Of a stretch of 64,000 nt of DNA, positions 39,137 to 48,700 are shown one piece after another. The stretch's first letter is position 1, and each line of letters starts with the position of its first letter. The notes under the pieces are model-generated. The model was given only the letters and a program-made list of their open reading frames with translations. It searched no databases and had not been told where the DNA came from. The translations under genes were made by a program, and so were the position numbers. The DNA is taken from positions 1 to 64,000 of the forward strand of contig NZ_JANUHA010000014.1 in the NCBI RefSeq assembly GCF_024753255.1. The letters run 5' to 3'. Source of the DNA: Massilia agri (lineage in GTDB: Bacteria; Pseudomonadota; Gammaproteobacteria; Burkholderiales; Burkholderiaceae_D).

Positions 39137-39240
39137 GGTGGTCGGCTTTGCCGACCGCGCGTTCAATCACACAATGAATTGTCGCGAATGACTATTCACC
39201 TACTGTTTGAACGCGCGTTCGGCGGAGCCGAACACCCTAC
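39133..39240. repeat. Palindromic intergenic repeat, copy 2
   Basis: A 108-bp element with inverted ends GTAGGGTG (39133) and CACCCTAC (39233-39240) and the internal pair CCGCGCGTTCAA (39155) and TTGAACGCGCG (39207), matching copy 1 at 31716. It lies exactly between two convergent genes, and the TAG in each end serves as the stop codon of the flanking gene on that side: the aminotransferase on the left and mshN on the right. Confidence 0.85.
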
Positions 39241-40286
39241 TGCGCGAACTGCTTGAGTTTGCGATCCACGAACCCCAGCAATTCCGGCGACAGCGAGCCG
39301 CTGTCCCGCGCCTTCTGGTAAGCCACCACCGCTTCCGGCGTGCGCTTCTCGGCCTGCAGCGAAATCGCCATCCCCATCCACCACACCCCATTCTGCGGCG
39401 CAGTGCGCAGCGCCTGCCGGTACTGCTCGACCGCCTCGCGGTGGCGCTCTTCCCGTTGCAGGGCGCCGGCCAGGAAGGCGTGGTATTCGCCATTACCGGC
39501 CGCATAGGGCAAGGTGCGCATCAGGGTATCGATACCGGGGCTGCCGCGCTCCAGCTGCAGGCGCGCCAGCAGCATCGCCATGGCGGGCTGGCGCGGGTCG
39601 AGCGCCAGCGCTGCGCCCAGCTGGCGTATCGCCTCCTCCGGACGCTTGGCCTCGATCAGCAGGCTGACCAGGGTCTGGCGCGATGCCTCGTGGCGCGGGT
39701 CGGCGCGCAGGGCGCCTTCCAGGTGCCCAATGGCTTCGGTCACGCGGCCGTCCTCCAGGCTGGCCATCGCGCGGCGGTAGCCATTCTCGGCGCGCTGCGT
39801 GGTGGTCTCTACCTTGCCTGCCGCCGCCTTCGGCGCGGCCACCGGTTTCGGCACGGCTTTCGCAGGCTCGCGCTTTGCGGCGGGCGCTTCACGTTTCGGC
39901 GCGGCTGCGGCCACCCTGGGTTCGGCCGGCCCGGGCTCTGCCTTTACCGGCTCGGCTTTCTCCGGCTCGGGAGCCGCTTCGGCCACGGCCGGCGCCACAG
40001 GCGCGGGCGCCGCCGGCGGCACCGGCACTTCCTGTGCGACTGGCGCCTTCGAAAGGTCGAGCGGCACTTCCGCGGCTGGCGCCTCGACGCTGTTCTGCTT
40101 CAGGCGCCAGGCCATATAGCCCGAGCCGCCCAGCACGGCCACCAGGGCGGCGACGAGCGCCACGCGCAGCCAGGGGAAGGTCTGCTCCGGAGGCGCCACG
40201 GGCTTGATCTCCGGCGCGCCGGCAGCCAGGCCTGGCTGGCCGCCGCGCGCGTCGAGGTCTTGCAACATCTTGTTAATCAGGCTCAT
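39237..40286 (-). CDS. mshN: MSHA biogenesis protein MshN (TPR)
   Basis: A 349-residue bitopic membrane protein. The start MSLINKMLQDLDARGG is typical of MshN. One membrane helix lies at about 43-62; then comes a 100-residue Ala/Pro/Lys-rich linker and, from about 150, a TPR array (NGYRRAMASLEDGRVTEAIGHLEGAL, then further 34-residue units). It starts in the sequence CGATGAG, overlapping the mshM stop by 4 bp. It is the last gene of the MSHA locus here. The stop codon lies in the end of the palindromic repeat. Confidence 0.9.
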   Translation of the reverse strand: MSLINKMLQDLDARGGQPGLAAGAPEIKPVAPPEQTFPWLRVALVAALVAVLGGSGYMAWRLKQNSVEAPAAEVPLDLSKAPVAQEVPVPPAAPAPVAPAVAEAAPEPEKAEPVKAEPGPAEPRVAAAAPKREAPAAKREPAKAVPKPVAAPKAAAGKVETTTQRAENGYRRAMASLEDGRVTEAIGHLEGALRADPRHEASRQTLVSLLIEAKRPEEAIRQLGAALALDPRQPAMAMLLARLQLERGSPGIDTLMRTLPYAAGNGEYHAFLAGALQREERHREAVEQYRQALRTAPQNGVWWMGMAISLQAEKRTPEAVVAYQKARDSGSLSPELLGFVDRKLKQFAQ

Positions 40287-41173
40287 CGTACGAATGCCCA
40301 TGCAATGCCGGCCACTGCGCTGGCCAGCAGGCCACCGACGGCCAGCGCCGGCAAGTAGCTGCGCCGGGCGCCGACCGTATCGAGCGCCGCGGTGCCCACA
40401 TGCCCCGCGCCGACCAGTTGCCTGCCCTGGCCATAGGCCAGCATCAGCGCCTTGTGCGCAAGGATGTTCACCAGGCGCGGCACGCCGCCGCTGGCCTTGT
40501 ACAGGCGGCGGATCGCGGCGCGCGAAAACAGGCGGGCCCCGGTAAAGCCGGCCACGCGCAGGCGGTGCGCCACATAATAATCCAGGTCGTCGCGCGACAG
40601 CGGTCCGAGATGATAGTGGAAGGTGATGCGCTGGGCCAGCTGGCGGATCTGCTGGAGCTCGAGCTTGCGGTTCAGTTCCGGCTGGCCGAACAGCACGATC
40701 TGCAGGAGCTTGCGCTTCTCGGTCTCGAGGTTGGTGAGCAGGCGCAGCGCCTCCAGGCTCTCCACGGGAATCGCCTGCGCCTCGTCCAGGCACAGCACGG
40801 TCTGCAAGCCCTGCCCCGCCAGCTCGAGCAGGCGCAGGTTGATCGCCTTGAGCAGCTGGTGCTGGTCGACGTCGCGCTCCAGCACGATCTCGAGTTCGTC
40901 GGCCAGGGCCAGCATCAGCGTGCGCGGCTCGAGGTAGGGATTCGGGATGTAGGCGGTGACGAAGCCTTCGCCCAGGGTCGCCATGAACTTGCGGCACAGC
41001 AGGGTCTTGCCGGTACCGACTTCGCCCGTGATCTTGATGAAGCCTTCGCCGCTGCGCGCCGCCACCAGCAGCGTGTTCAGCGCCTCCTGCGAACGCGGGC
41101 TGCCGAAGAAGAAGCTGGTGTCGGGCGTGATCCCGAAGGGCAGCTCGCGCAGGCCGAAGTGTGCCGCGTACAT
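40283..41173 (-). CDS. mshM: MSHA biogenesis ATPase MshM (ExeA/GspA family)
   Basis: A 296-residue AAA+ ATPase. It starts MYAAHFGLRELPFGITPDT, the family's typical opening, and has Walker A GEVGTGKTLLCR, Walker B TVLCLDEAQAIP and the sensor segment GVPRLVNILAHKALMLAYG. A C-terminal hydrophobic segment (about 270-290) may anchor it to the membrane. By analogy to ExeA it should help insert the secretin or peptidoglycan passage. It starts one base after the mshL stop and overlaps mshN. Confidence 0.92.
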   Translation of the reverse strand: MYAAHFGLRELPFGITPDTSFFFGSPRSQEALNTLLVAARSGEGFIKITGEVGTGKTLLCRKFMATLGEGFVTAYIPNPYLEPRTLMLALADELEIVLERDVDQHQLLKAINLRLLELAGQGLQTVLCLDEAQAIPVESLEALRLLTNLETEKRKLLQIVLFGQPELNRKLELQQIRQLAQRITFHYHLGPLSRDDLDYYVAHRLRVAGFTGARLFSRAAIRRLYKASGGVPRLVNILAHKALMLAYGQGRQLVGAGHVGTAALDTVGARRSYLPALAVGGLLASAVAGIAWAFVR

Positions 41174-41174
41174 C

Positions 41175-42956
41175 TTATTGCCGGCCCTTCGGATTCAGCT
41201 CGTCGATGCGGCGCGTGGTGTCGAGCAGGTCCTGGCTCCAGTCGTTGGCGCCTTCGACGATGGTCGGCTTGATCAGAACCACCAGCTCGCGCTTCTGGTT
41301 GACGCGGTTCTTGTTGCGGAACAGCGCGCCCAGCACGGGGATCTTGTCGGCGCCCGGCAGCTGGTCGGTGTCGCCGGTCGAGGCCTGTCGCATCAGGCCG
41401 CCGATGGCGACCACGCGGCCATTCTGCCCGCGCACGATGCTGTCCAGTTCCGAGGTGCTTGACGCGGCCAGCGGCAGGTTCAGCGTGCCGGCGGTGCCGA
41501 GGTTCACGCCCTTGTTGACGGTGGTGACCTGGCTGACCGAGGGGTGCACGTGCAGCAGGATGTTGCCCTTGTCGTCGATCTGCGGGGTCACGTCCAGCAC
41601 CACGCCCGAGAAGAAAGGCTGCAGGGTCACGCTCGGCGTGATCGTGTTGCCGGTGGTCGTGTTGTTGATGTTGGTGGTCACGCCGGTGACGAAGAATTCG
41701 TCGGTGCCGATCTTGAGCACGGCCTTCTGGTTGTTCATCGCCGCCACACGCGGCGAGGAGAGCACGTGCACGGTGCCCTGCGATTCCAGGAAGGTGATCA
41801 GGGCTGCGAAGTTATTGGTCTGGAAGGCGAAGCCGAACAGCGAGCCGGCCGCCTCCGCTGCCTGCGACAGCGAGAAGCCGGTGCTCGCGGCCAGGCCCTT
41901 GCCGTTGTTGATCACGGCCGGCTGGCTGCCGTCGTACGGCAGCGGCGCCAGGTTCGCTCCCGGCGAGATCATGCCGCCCGAGACGCGGTTGGCATGCGAG
42001 CCGCGGAAGGAGGCGAAGGAGGCCCAGTTGATGCCGCTCTGGAAGCTGTCGTTCAGTTCGACCTCGAGGATCTTCGCCTCCAGGATCACCTGGCGGTCGA
42101 CCGAGAGCTGGGTCGCCTTCAGGTACATGTCGACGTTGCGCAGCTCGTCCGGCATGGCGCGGATCACGACCACCCCCGACTGCGGGCTGATCACGACGCT
42201 GCGGCCACCCTCCTTCGAGCCGACGATGGCCTCGACCGCGGCCTTCAGGTCGGCCCAGAAGTCGTTCACCGAGGTCGTGTTGACGTCGGTGCGCTCCATC
42301 TGCACCAGGTTGGAACCGCCATTGTTGCTGCCGTTGTTCGTCCCGCTGGTGCCGGTATTGTTGCTACCGTTCTGGTTGTTCTGGTTGTTCGGGTTATTCC
42401 CGTTGTTGCCCATGTCCGCCACCGAGGTCGAGGTGACGCGCAGGTTCGAGGTGCCGCGGCGTTGCGCGACCAGGTAGTTCACATGGAACATCCGGGTCTG
42501 CATGGTCAGCGGGCGGATCGTGATGCGGGTGCCGTCGATCTTGTAATCGTAGCCGTACATCTCCTTCACCGCTTCCAGCGTTTCGAGCAGGGTCACGTCC
42601 TTCAGGTTGGCGCTGATGCTGCCGCTGACGTCAGGGTGCACCAGCATGTTGTAGCGGGTGCCGGCCACGATCGAGCGGAAGAACTGCTGGGCCGGGACGT
42701 TGTTGAACGAGACGTTGAAACGCTCTTCCAGCGCCGGACGCGCCTTGGGCAGCTGGGTGGCCAGGGCGCTGGCCGGCGGCAGCAGCGCGTTGGCGACCGC
42801 GTCGTCCACGGCCGGCGTCGCGGTGGGCTGGCTGTTCGCCTTGGCCATCTCGCGGCCGATCGCGTCATAAGTGTCGTTCTTCGGCGTCTGGCAGCCCGAC
42901 AGGATCAGGGCGGCGGCCAGGGCGAGCGGGGTCAGGAAAAGGGTTTTCATCTTCAT
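41175..42956 (-). CDS. mshL: MSHA secretin MshL
   Basis: The outer-membrane secretin ring of the MSHA pilus. The 593 residues begin with a lipoprotein signal (LSGC at about 18-21). An STN/secretin N-terminal module (FNVSFNNVPAQQFFRSIVAG) is followed by the N1-type repeat and the C-terminal secretin beta-barrel (VHVLSSPRVAAMNNQKAVLK, IDDKGNILLHVHPSVS, VAIGGLMRQASTG). A 35-residue Asn/Gly-rich low-complexity stretch at about 190-225 is unusual. It lies between mshK and mshM. Confidence 0.95.
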   Translation of the reverse strand: MKMKTLFLTPLALAAALILSGCQTPKNDTYDAIGREMAKANSQPTATPAVDDAVANALLPPASALATQLPKARPALEERFNVSFNNVPAQQFFRSIVAGTRYNMLVHPDVSGSISANLKDVTLLETLEAVKEMYGYDYKIDGTRITIRPLTMQTRMFHVNYLVAQRRGTSNLRVTSTSVADMGNNGNNPNNQNNQNGSNNTGTSGTNNGSNNGGSNLVQMERTDVNTTSVNDFWADLKAAVEAIVGSKEGGRSVVISPQSGVVVIRAMPDELRNVDMYLKATQLSVDRQVILEAKILEVELNDSFQSGINWASFASFRGSHANRVSGGMISPGANLAPLPYDGSQPAVINNGKGLAASTGFSLSQAAEAAGSLFGFAFQTNNFAALITFLESQGTVHVLSSPRVAAMNNQKAVLKIGTDEFFVTGVTTNINNTTTGNTITPSVTLQPFFSGVVLDVTPQIDDKGNILLHVHPSVSQVTTVNKGVNLGTAGTLNLPLAASSTSELDSIVRGQNGRVVAIGGLMRQASTGDTDQLPGADKIPVLGALFRNKNRVNQKRELVVLIKPTIVEGANDWSQDLLDTTRRIDELNPKGRQ

Positions 42957-42959
42957 GCC

Positions 42960-43322
42960 TCAGTTGGCCGCCTGGATGCCGGCGCCCGCGACGGGCGGCA
43001 GCGGCGAAGGCTCGAGGCGCAGCACCTGGCGTTCGCGTCCGCGTACCAGTTCGACCTCGGTCTGCGTCATGCGCGCCACGCGCGCGCCCTTGTAATTGTC
43101 GCCCAGGCGCACGGTCTCGCCGTCGATCACGGCGATGTGGCGTCCCCCCTGGCGCGGCGCGATCAGCACCGACTGCAGGCGCGGCATGCCATCGCCGGCC
43201 GCCGCGTCGGGACGTACGCCCAGCGAGGCCGGGGGACGGGTCGGGTCGAGCAGCGCCTGGGCGCTGGCCGTGTGGGCGGTCAGCACGAGGGCTGCCAGGA
43301 TCGTCGCGTTCAGGAGTTTCAC
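42960..43322 (-). CDS. mshK: MSHA biogenesis protein MshK (PilP-like)
   Basis: A 120-residue exported protein with a signal peptide (KLLNATILAALVLTAHTASA), then LLDPTRPPA, the usual start of mature MshK, and a compact beta-domain with GRHIAVIDGETVRLGD and RMTQTEVELVRG. MshK plays the role of PilP and links the inner-membrane complex to the secretin. It most likely starts with the GTG at 43322, which overlaps the mshJ stop (GTGA); a TTG four codons upstream is the alternative. Confidence 0.88.
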   Translation of the reverse strand: MKLLNATILAALVLTAHTASAQALLDPTRPPASLGVRPDAAAGDGMPRLQSVLIAPRQGGRHIAVIDGETVRLGDNYKGARVARMTQTEVELVRGRERQVLRLEPSPLPPVAGAGIQAAN

Positions 43323-44038
43323 AGCTTCATCCAATTCCGGTCCAGGCTCAGGGTATAGAGCGTGAGCGTCAGGCGGGAGGCCGGATATTCCTCCACGTCG
43401 AGCTGCGCCTTGCCCCAGAACAGCCGGGTCGGCATCGCTTCGAGCGCGCTCATGTAGTTCACCATGTCGAGATAATTGCCGCGCACGGTCACTTCGACGC
43501 CGTGGCGGTACAGCATGTCGGGCGCCCTCCCCGCTTCCGCGGCGGGCGCCGCGGTGGCCGGCGGGGGCGTTTCGGCAGCGCCGGCGGCCGCCGCGCGGCC
43601 CGAAATCGTCTCCACGGGCAGCGTGCGCATCGAAACCAGCTGCAGGCGGCCATTGGCGCGCAGGATGGCGTCCACCAGCGGCGCCATGCGCTCGGGAGGC
43701 ACCAGGCCGTGCTCCATCGCCAGCAGCGAATCGGCCAGCTGGGCGCTTTCGCGCTTCACGGACTCTAGGCGGGTGCGCGAGGCGGCGTCCGGGTCGTTCT
43801 GGTAGGCCGTCACCCTGGCCGCGATCTCGGCATCGATGCCCATCATATTGTTGCGCTGCTGGTCGATTTGTTCCTGCAGTGTGTCCTGCTGGCGGTAGAA
43901 CGGCGCCAGTACCAGCTGCTGGCCGGCGAAGCCGACCACCGCCACCGCGGCCGCGAACACCAGCGCGCGCTCGCGCAGCGACAGCGCGTCCACGCGCGCG
44001 GCCAGCTGGGTCAGGCGCTGCTTCAGGGTCGCGCTCAT
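43319..44038 (-). CDS. mshJ: MSHA biogenesis protein MshJ (PilO-like)
   Basis: A 239-residue bitopic inner-membrane protein. It starts MSATLKQRLTQLAARVDALS, has one membrane helix at about 26-45, a coiled-coil segment (about 48-110) and a PilO-type ferredoxin-like domain at the end (VEVTVRGNYLDMVNYMSALE). The ATG at 44038 overlaps the stop of the PilN-like gene by 4 bp. Confidence 0.92.
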   Translation of the reverse strand: MSATLKQRLTQLAARVDALSLRERALVFAAAVAVVGFAGQQLVLAPFYRQQDTLQEQIDQQRNNMMGIDAEIAARVTAYQNDPDAASRTRLESVKRESAQLADSLLAMEHGLVPPERMAPLVDAILRANGRLQLVSMRTLPVETISGRAAAAGAAETPPPATAAPAAEAGRAPDMLYRHGVEVTVRGNYLDMVNYMSALEAMPTRLFWGKAQLDVEEYPASRLTLTLYTLSLDRNWMKL

Positions 44039-44697
44039 GGGCGCACCTCGGCTTTCGTCTCCGGCACCGACTGCAGGCTGAACTCGACGTAGGGCGCGGC
44101 GCTCTTCACCGGCTTGCCGTCCGCTCCCTGGGTCTGCACGGGCTCGGCCTGGCCGATCTGCAGGCTGGAGAAGGATTTGCCCTGCAAGAGCGGTTCCTGG
44201 GTCAGGCGGCCGATATAGCCGGGCACCAGGGCCGGGTCGGTCGTGCGGCCCTTGAGACCGATGTCCTTGCCGGCGACGCTCACGGAAGTCAGCCACAGGC
44301 CCTGCACGCTCTGGCGGGCGAAGGCCTTGAAGTAGCCGGCGAAACCGCTGCTGTCGCCCAGTTCCCCGCGTTCGAGCACGCCGGACACGTGGCGCAAGGC
44401 GGCCAGCTGGGCGTCGGCCTCCACCAGTTGCGCTTCCAGTTCCGTCGATTTCACGCGCGGCGCGAATTCCGCGTTCACCGAGGCGAGGCGGGCCTGCTTG
44501 CGGGCCAGCTGGCTCGCGCCCTGGTTCGCCTCCTCGCGCAGGCGCGCGGTATGGGCATTGGCCAGCACGGCCAGCCCGGCGATGCCCGCGATGAGCACCA
44601 GCAGGGCCACGCCCATCATTGGCGCCGTGAGCACCTGCTTCTGCGGCTGGAAGGCCGGGTTGAAGAGGTTGATCTGCTGGCGGATCGGCTGGTTCAT
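44035..44697 (-). CDS. PilN-like MSHA biogenesis protein (MshI2)
   Basis: A 220-residue protein that begins MNQPIRQQINLFNPAF, the PilN-type opening INLxNP. One membrane helix lies at about 27-47, followed by a coiled coil (about 50-115) and a PilN-like alpha/beta domain. In type IV pili PilM, PilN, PilO and PilP form the alignment complex; here MshI, this protein, MshJ and MshK are their equivalents. It overlaps both its neighbours by 4 bp. Confidence 0.9.
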   Translation of the reverse strand: MNQPIRQQINLFNPAFQPQKQVLTAPMMGVALLVLIAGIAGLAVLANAHTARLREEANQGASQLARKQARLASVNAEFAPRVKSTELEAQLVEADAQLAALRHVSGVLERGELGDSSGFAGYFKAFARQSVQGLWLTSVSVAGKDIGLKGRTTDPALVPGYIGRLTQEPLLQGKSFSSLQIGQAEPVQTQGADGKPVKSAAPYVEFSLQSVPETKAEVRP

Positions 44698-45632
44698 GCC
44701 GCCTCCTCGGTGCGCAGCGCCGCGCCCAGCGGCAGGAAGAAGCGCCCTTGCAGGGCCTTGTCCGCCAGCTCGGGCGTGCGGCTGAAGTCGAACACGCTCG
44801 CCAGGTCGATCGACTCGACCGGCATGTAGAGGTTGCTCGACAGGTATTCGTCCAGGCCGCTCACCTCGGACGGCGCGAGCACCAGCTTGGATACGCTGAT
44901 GAAGGAGAACTGGCGCTCGAAGTGGTCGAGCGAACGCTGCAGCTCGAGGGTGATGCGGTCGAACGCTCCATGCTTGCGGTCGTGGTCCGGGTCGAGCAGC
45001 AGATCGAGGCTGACGTCGACCCGGCGCGACAGATAGAGTTCACCGCGGAAGGAGACCGTCAGCAGGCCGCCGTCGAGCCCGAAGGACAGCATGGCGACGC
45101 CGCGGCCTTCCGGCTCCAGCATGGCCGAGATATTGCGTTGTGCCATTTCGGGGATGTCGATGACGCTCAACTCGATCTTCGAATCGAGGAACAATTGCTG
45201 GCGCGGCTTGATGACGCTGTTGCGCGCCGCCACTGCGAACACAGACTGCTGGGCGCGCGCGCCCGCGCCGGCATCGACCGGGATCTCGAGCACGTCCACG
45301 GTGGCCTCGTCGACCGGGAAGTCGAGGATGTCCTTCAGGCGCCAGCGGATCGCAGTGCGCAGTTCGTCCTTCGGCACGTTCGGCGCTTCGACACTGATGA
45401 GCTGGTATTCGCCGGCGCCCAGCAGGGTCGCGCAGCGGAAGGCATTGGCATGGCCCTCGCGGCCGGCCTTTTCCAGCACGCCTGCATTCGCCTGGCCAGG
45501 CAGGAAATGGGCGAAGCGCACGAAGGGCTTGCCCTCCTTCCCACGCTTGACGCTGGTGGCCGCCACGCCGTCGCGCTGGACGGCGATGGTCAGCCACCCA
45601 TCTTTTTTCCTGGCTTTCTTAAAAAAACGCAT
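44694..45632 (-). CDS. mshI: MSHA biogenesis protein MshI (PilM-like)
   Basis: A 312-residue cytoplasmic protein with an actin-like (PilM/FtsA-type) fold. It starts MRFFKKARKKDGWLTIAVQ and shows the paired beta segments AMLSFGLDGGLLTVSFRGELY typical of the family's nucleotide-binding core. I chose the ATG at 45632; the open frame extends to 45695, but the extra 21 codons cross the promoter-like segment. It is the first gene of the second MSHA block, after a 145-bp gap behind mshQ. Confidence 0.9.
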   Translation of the reverse strand: MRFFKKARKKDGWLTIAVQRDGVAATSVKRGKEGKPFVRFAHFLPGQANAGVLEKAGREGHANAFRCATLLGAGEYQLISVEAPNVPKDELRTAIRWRLKDILDFPVDEATVDVLEIPVDAGAGARAQQSVFAVAARNSVIKPRQQLFLDSKIELSVIDIPEMAQRNISAMLEPEGRGVAMLSFGLDGGLLTVSFRGELYLSRRVDVSLDLLLDPDHDRKHGAFDRITLELQRSLDHFERQFSFISVSKLVLAPSEVSGLDEYLSSNLYMPVESIDLASVFDFSRTPELADKALQGRFFLPLGAALRTEEAA

Positions 45633-45678
45633 CGAACGAGCTGGGTCCTGTCGGCGAATGAATGATCGGGTCGGCGAA

Positions 45679-45698
45679 GTCTTGATTATAGTCAAGAC
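45679..45698 (-). promoter_or_regulatory. Candidate mshI promoter with overlapping palindrome
   Basis: On the minus strand a perfect TATAAT lies 52 bp before the mshI ATG, inside the palindrome GTCTTGA-CTATAA-TCAAGAC (7-bp arms). The -35 position has only a weak match (GTTCGG, 17-bp spacing). A regulator bound to the palindrome would cover the -10 box. Confidence 0.45.
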
Positions 45699-45777
45699 GC
45701 AGGGAGACCGAACGAAAAATTGCCTAAAAGCTCAGAAAAAATGACAGGTTTATCGACGTTCTTATAATTTTCCGTTG

Positions 45778-48700
45778 TCAGTAGACTTCACGGATGTAGA
45801 TCACGGGGCTGCGGTAGGCGCCGATGGTGATCTGGCCGTACATGCTTGGCAACCATTCCGGGCTCTTCATCTTGATGCGGAAACTGCCGTAGCGGCCGGC
45901 GCCCAAGGGCGCGAGCATGAACCGGGTGCCGCCGGAAACCAGGCTCAGCTCACCCGGGCTGGAGGTCTTGACCAGGGTGGTGTCGCAGACGCGTCCGCCG
46001 CTCGCACTCATGACGCTGAGCCGGTTCGGGCAGCCGCTGAACATGGCCTGGTCGGTCTTCAACACCTCGTTCGATTTGAGGGAGGTGTTGTTTTCCCAGC
46101 TCTTGCCGGTCCAGTACTGGGCGCGCATCGGAATCGGCGTCTTCAGCAGTTCGGAGCCGATGACGTTGTCGATCGCCAGGCGGCCATTGATGACCATGAT
46201 GCCGCCCTCTTGCGATTCCGCGACCTCGCTCTGCACCGAGGACACATTCAGCTTCACTCCCATGCGGTTGTCGACGGCCGTGGCGCGCAGGTACACCGCG
46301 GTTGGCGCCGCCCAGCCAGTTTTCTCCGTGTCGGCGTTAAAGGGATTTCCAAGCCCGAATTGCACCGTGCGGGTAGTGGCCGCCCCCGGCGTATCGACGA
46401 GGCCAGGAAGGAATTTCGTGCCGAATGCGACGCCGCTGCCGGGGGCATCGACCGCCGACAGCGTCAGCTTCGGTACGAGGCTGGGGATGGCGGCCGTGTC
46501 GAAATACTTGAGTTCGCTTCCATTCTCGTCGAGCGCGGTGATCCTGGCGGTGAAGGGCTGCATCGAGTAGACGGCGTCGCTGATGCTGGCCAGGCCGACG
46601 GAGGGGCAATTCATGCGCGCCAGGCAGGCAAAACCTGGTCCGGCATCGGTCTTGAAAGCAGCCGGATAGAAGCGGCCCACGTCCTGCGTGCCGATCGCCG
46701 CCGGTTTCTCACCGAGATAGTCATTCAGCGACACTTTCAGGTTGAAACTGCCGATATCGCTCCAGTAGAAATCGCTGCCGATGAAAGCGCCGCTGCCCGG
46801 ATATTCGCCCCCGAGCCCGGCCCAGGGCTCCTTGTCGGTCCCTGTGTACGCGTCGAGCCGCTTCATGATCTCGTTCGTCAGCACGGGCCGCCCCGTGCCT
46901 GTCTCGGTGCCAAAGCCGGGCAGGCGCTGGGACGTGCTGCTCATGGCGTCGACCTGGATCGTGAAGCGCTCGCCGGCGCGCGCAAAACCGGCGCCCGACA
47001 GGCCGACAGCGCCGGTGTTCACCGCGCCGTCCGCGTTCTTGATGGTCAGCTTCAGCGAAGCAGGCATCGAGACGAACTGGGTGAAGCTTCGCGCGCCGGT
47101 GCTCGCAGTGCCGCCGGTGCTCAGGTAGAGTTTGACCGAGCCCACGTCGAGGTACTGCAGGTCGTAGCCGAGCGACGCCTTGCCGGCCTGGTACGTCAGT
47201 GGGAAGCCTTTCCACAGCTTGGCGTCCGAGGTTGTCGATGCCGCGACGGTCGCGTCAGGCGCGCAGGCCGGCAATTTAATCCCGGACACGGTAGGCTCGA
47301 CCGTCCCAGGGCCGGCCGGATTGACGCAGCCCGCGGCGGCATACAGGGTGACCGACCCATTGGGCGCGCGCGCCTTGTTGTTGGCGTCGATCGCAGTGAT
47401 CCAGATCTTCGCCGTATTTCCGGCCACGATGGGGCCGTCGAAGAGTGGACATCCGACGTCGTTGCCGACCAATTCCCCGACCGTGCATTCCTCGGACGTG
47501 TACACATAGGAACCGCTCGACGCCGAACCCACAGTCCCGGTCTCGCTACGCTGGTTGTTGTCGCTGACGGGATCGTTGTTGCCGACCACCGTGACGGTCG
47601 TCGTCTTGCTGCCGCTCGCATTGCTCGCCACGGTGGCTTTCAGCGTCAGCACCGTCTTCGCGCCCATGTCGAGCGCGCCGCTATAGGTGCAGGTCGCCGC
47701 CGTGCCGGAGCCGGTGCAGCTCCAGTTGGTCCCGCTGAACGAGTTATAGCTCAGACCCGCGGGCAAGGTCAGGTTGATCTTGAACGGCCCCTTTTCGGTA
47801 CCGGGTCCGTTGTTGGTGACGGTCGCCGTGTAAGTGGCGACCGCACCCGGACGCAAGTCGGTGGTGCGAACGAGATCGACCGTCAGGTCGGCCGCCGGCG
47901 TATTCGGCACGGCCAGCAGCGCCGCATTGAGCATGACGAGGTCGCCGCCGGTACGGAACAGCGCCGACACGGAGGTCAGCCCGGCCGGCCAGCCGGTCAT
48001 GCTGTAGGCGTCGAAGTCGATGCCGAGCGAATTGGCGTCGGCGTTGACGCTGCTCCTGGAGTTGAAGTTGTTGCCCGACGGCCCGTAGGTCGACTGGGTC
48101 AGCGAGAAGTTGTAAAAGGTCAGCGACTCGCCGTTCTGCGCGATGTCCGAGTCGCCTTCCCAGACCAGGTGACCGAAGCGGCCGACCGACGACGACGAAA
48201 CGTTGTCGGGCACACGGAAATTCGCCATGTCCAGGCGCACTTCGCTGTTGAGCATGGCTCGGAAACCCTCGTACAGGTTGAGGGTACGGTAGGTCTCGTT
48301 CTTTTGCGAGTAGATCACGACCAGTGCATAGCCGCCCAGCACCGCGCTGCGCTCGCACCAGGGGCTGCCGTTCGAGACGCGCAGGCCGGAGAAGGTATAG
48401 GTACCGCCGCCCTTGAGCTTGACGATATCGGTCACATCGGCCGCCGCCGAAAAATAGTTGAAGCCGCCGCCGATCGTCGCCGAGGTGTAGATGCGGCTGC
48501 TGGGCGCGGTCACGCTCTTGCTGTTGATCGCCACGGTGGCGTCGGCACTGCCGGAACCGGCCCAGTACAAATGCGCCGACACGACACTCGCTTCCGAAGG
48601 CAGGGTCAAGTTAGCGCTCTGTCCGACTTTCTCGCCGTAGACACTGCACGGGCTGGCATTCTTGCCCCGGTCGCGGATCGTCACCTGGGTGCCGGCGAAG

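Noticed and set aside
42310..42410. A possible frameshift or assembly fault in mshL because of an Asn-rich stretch
   Set aside because: The frame continues without a break through the stretch, and domains on both sides are intact; it is a low-complexity linker.
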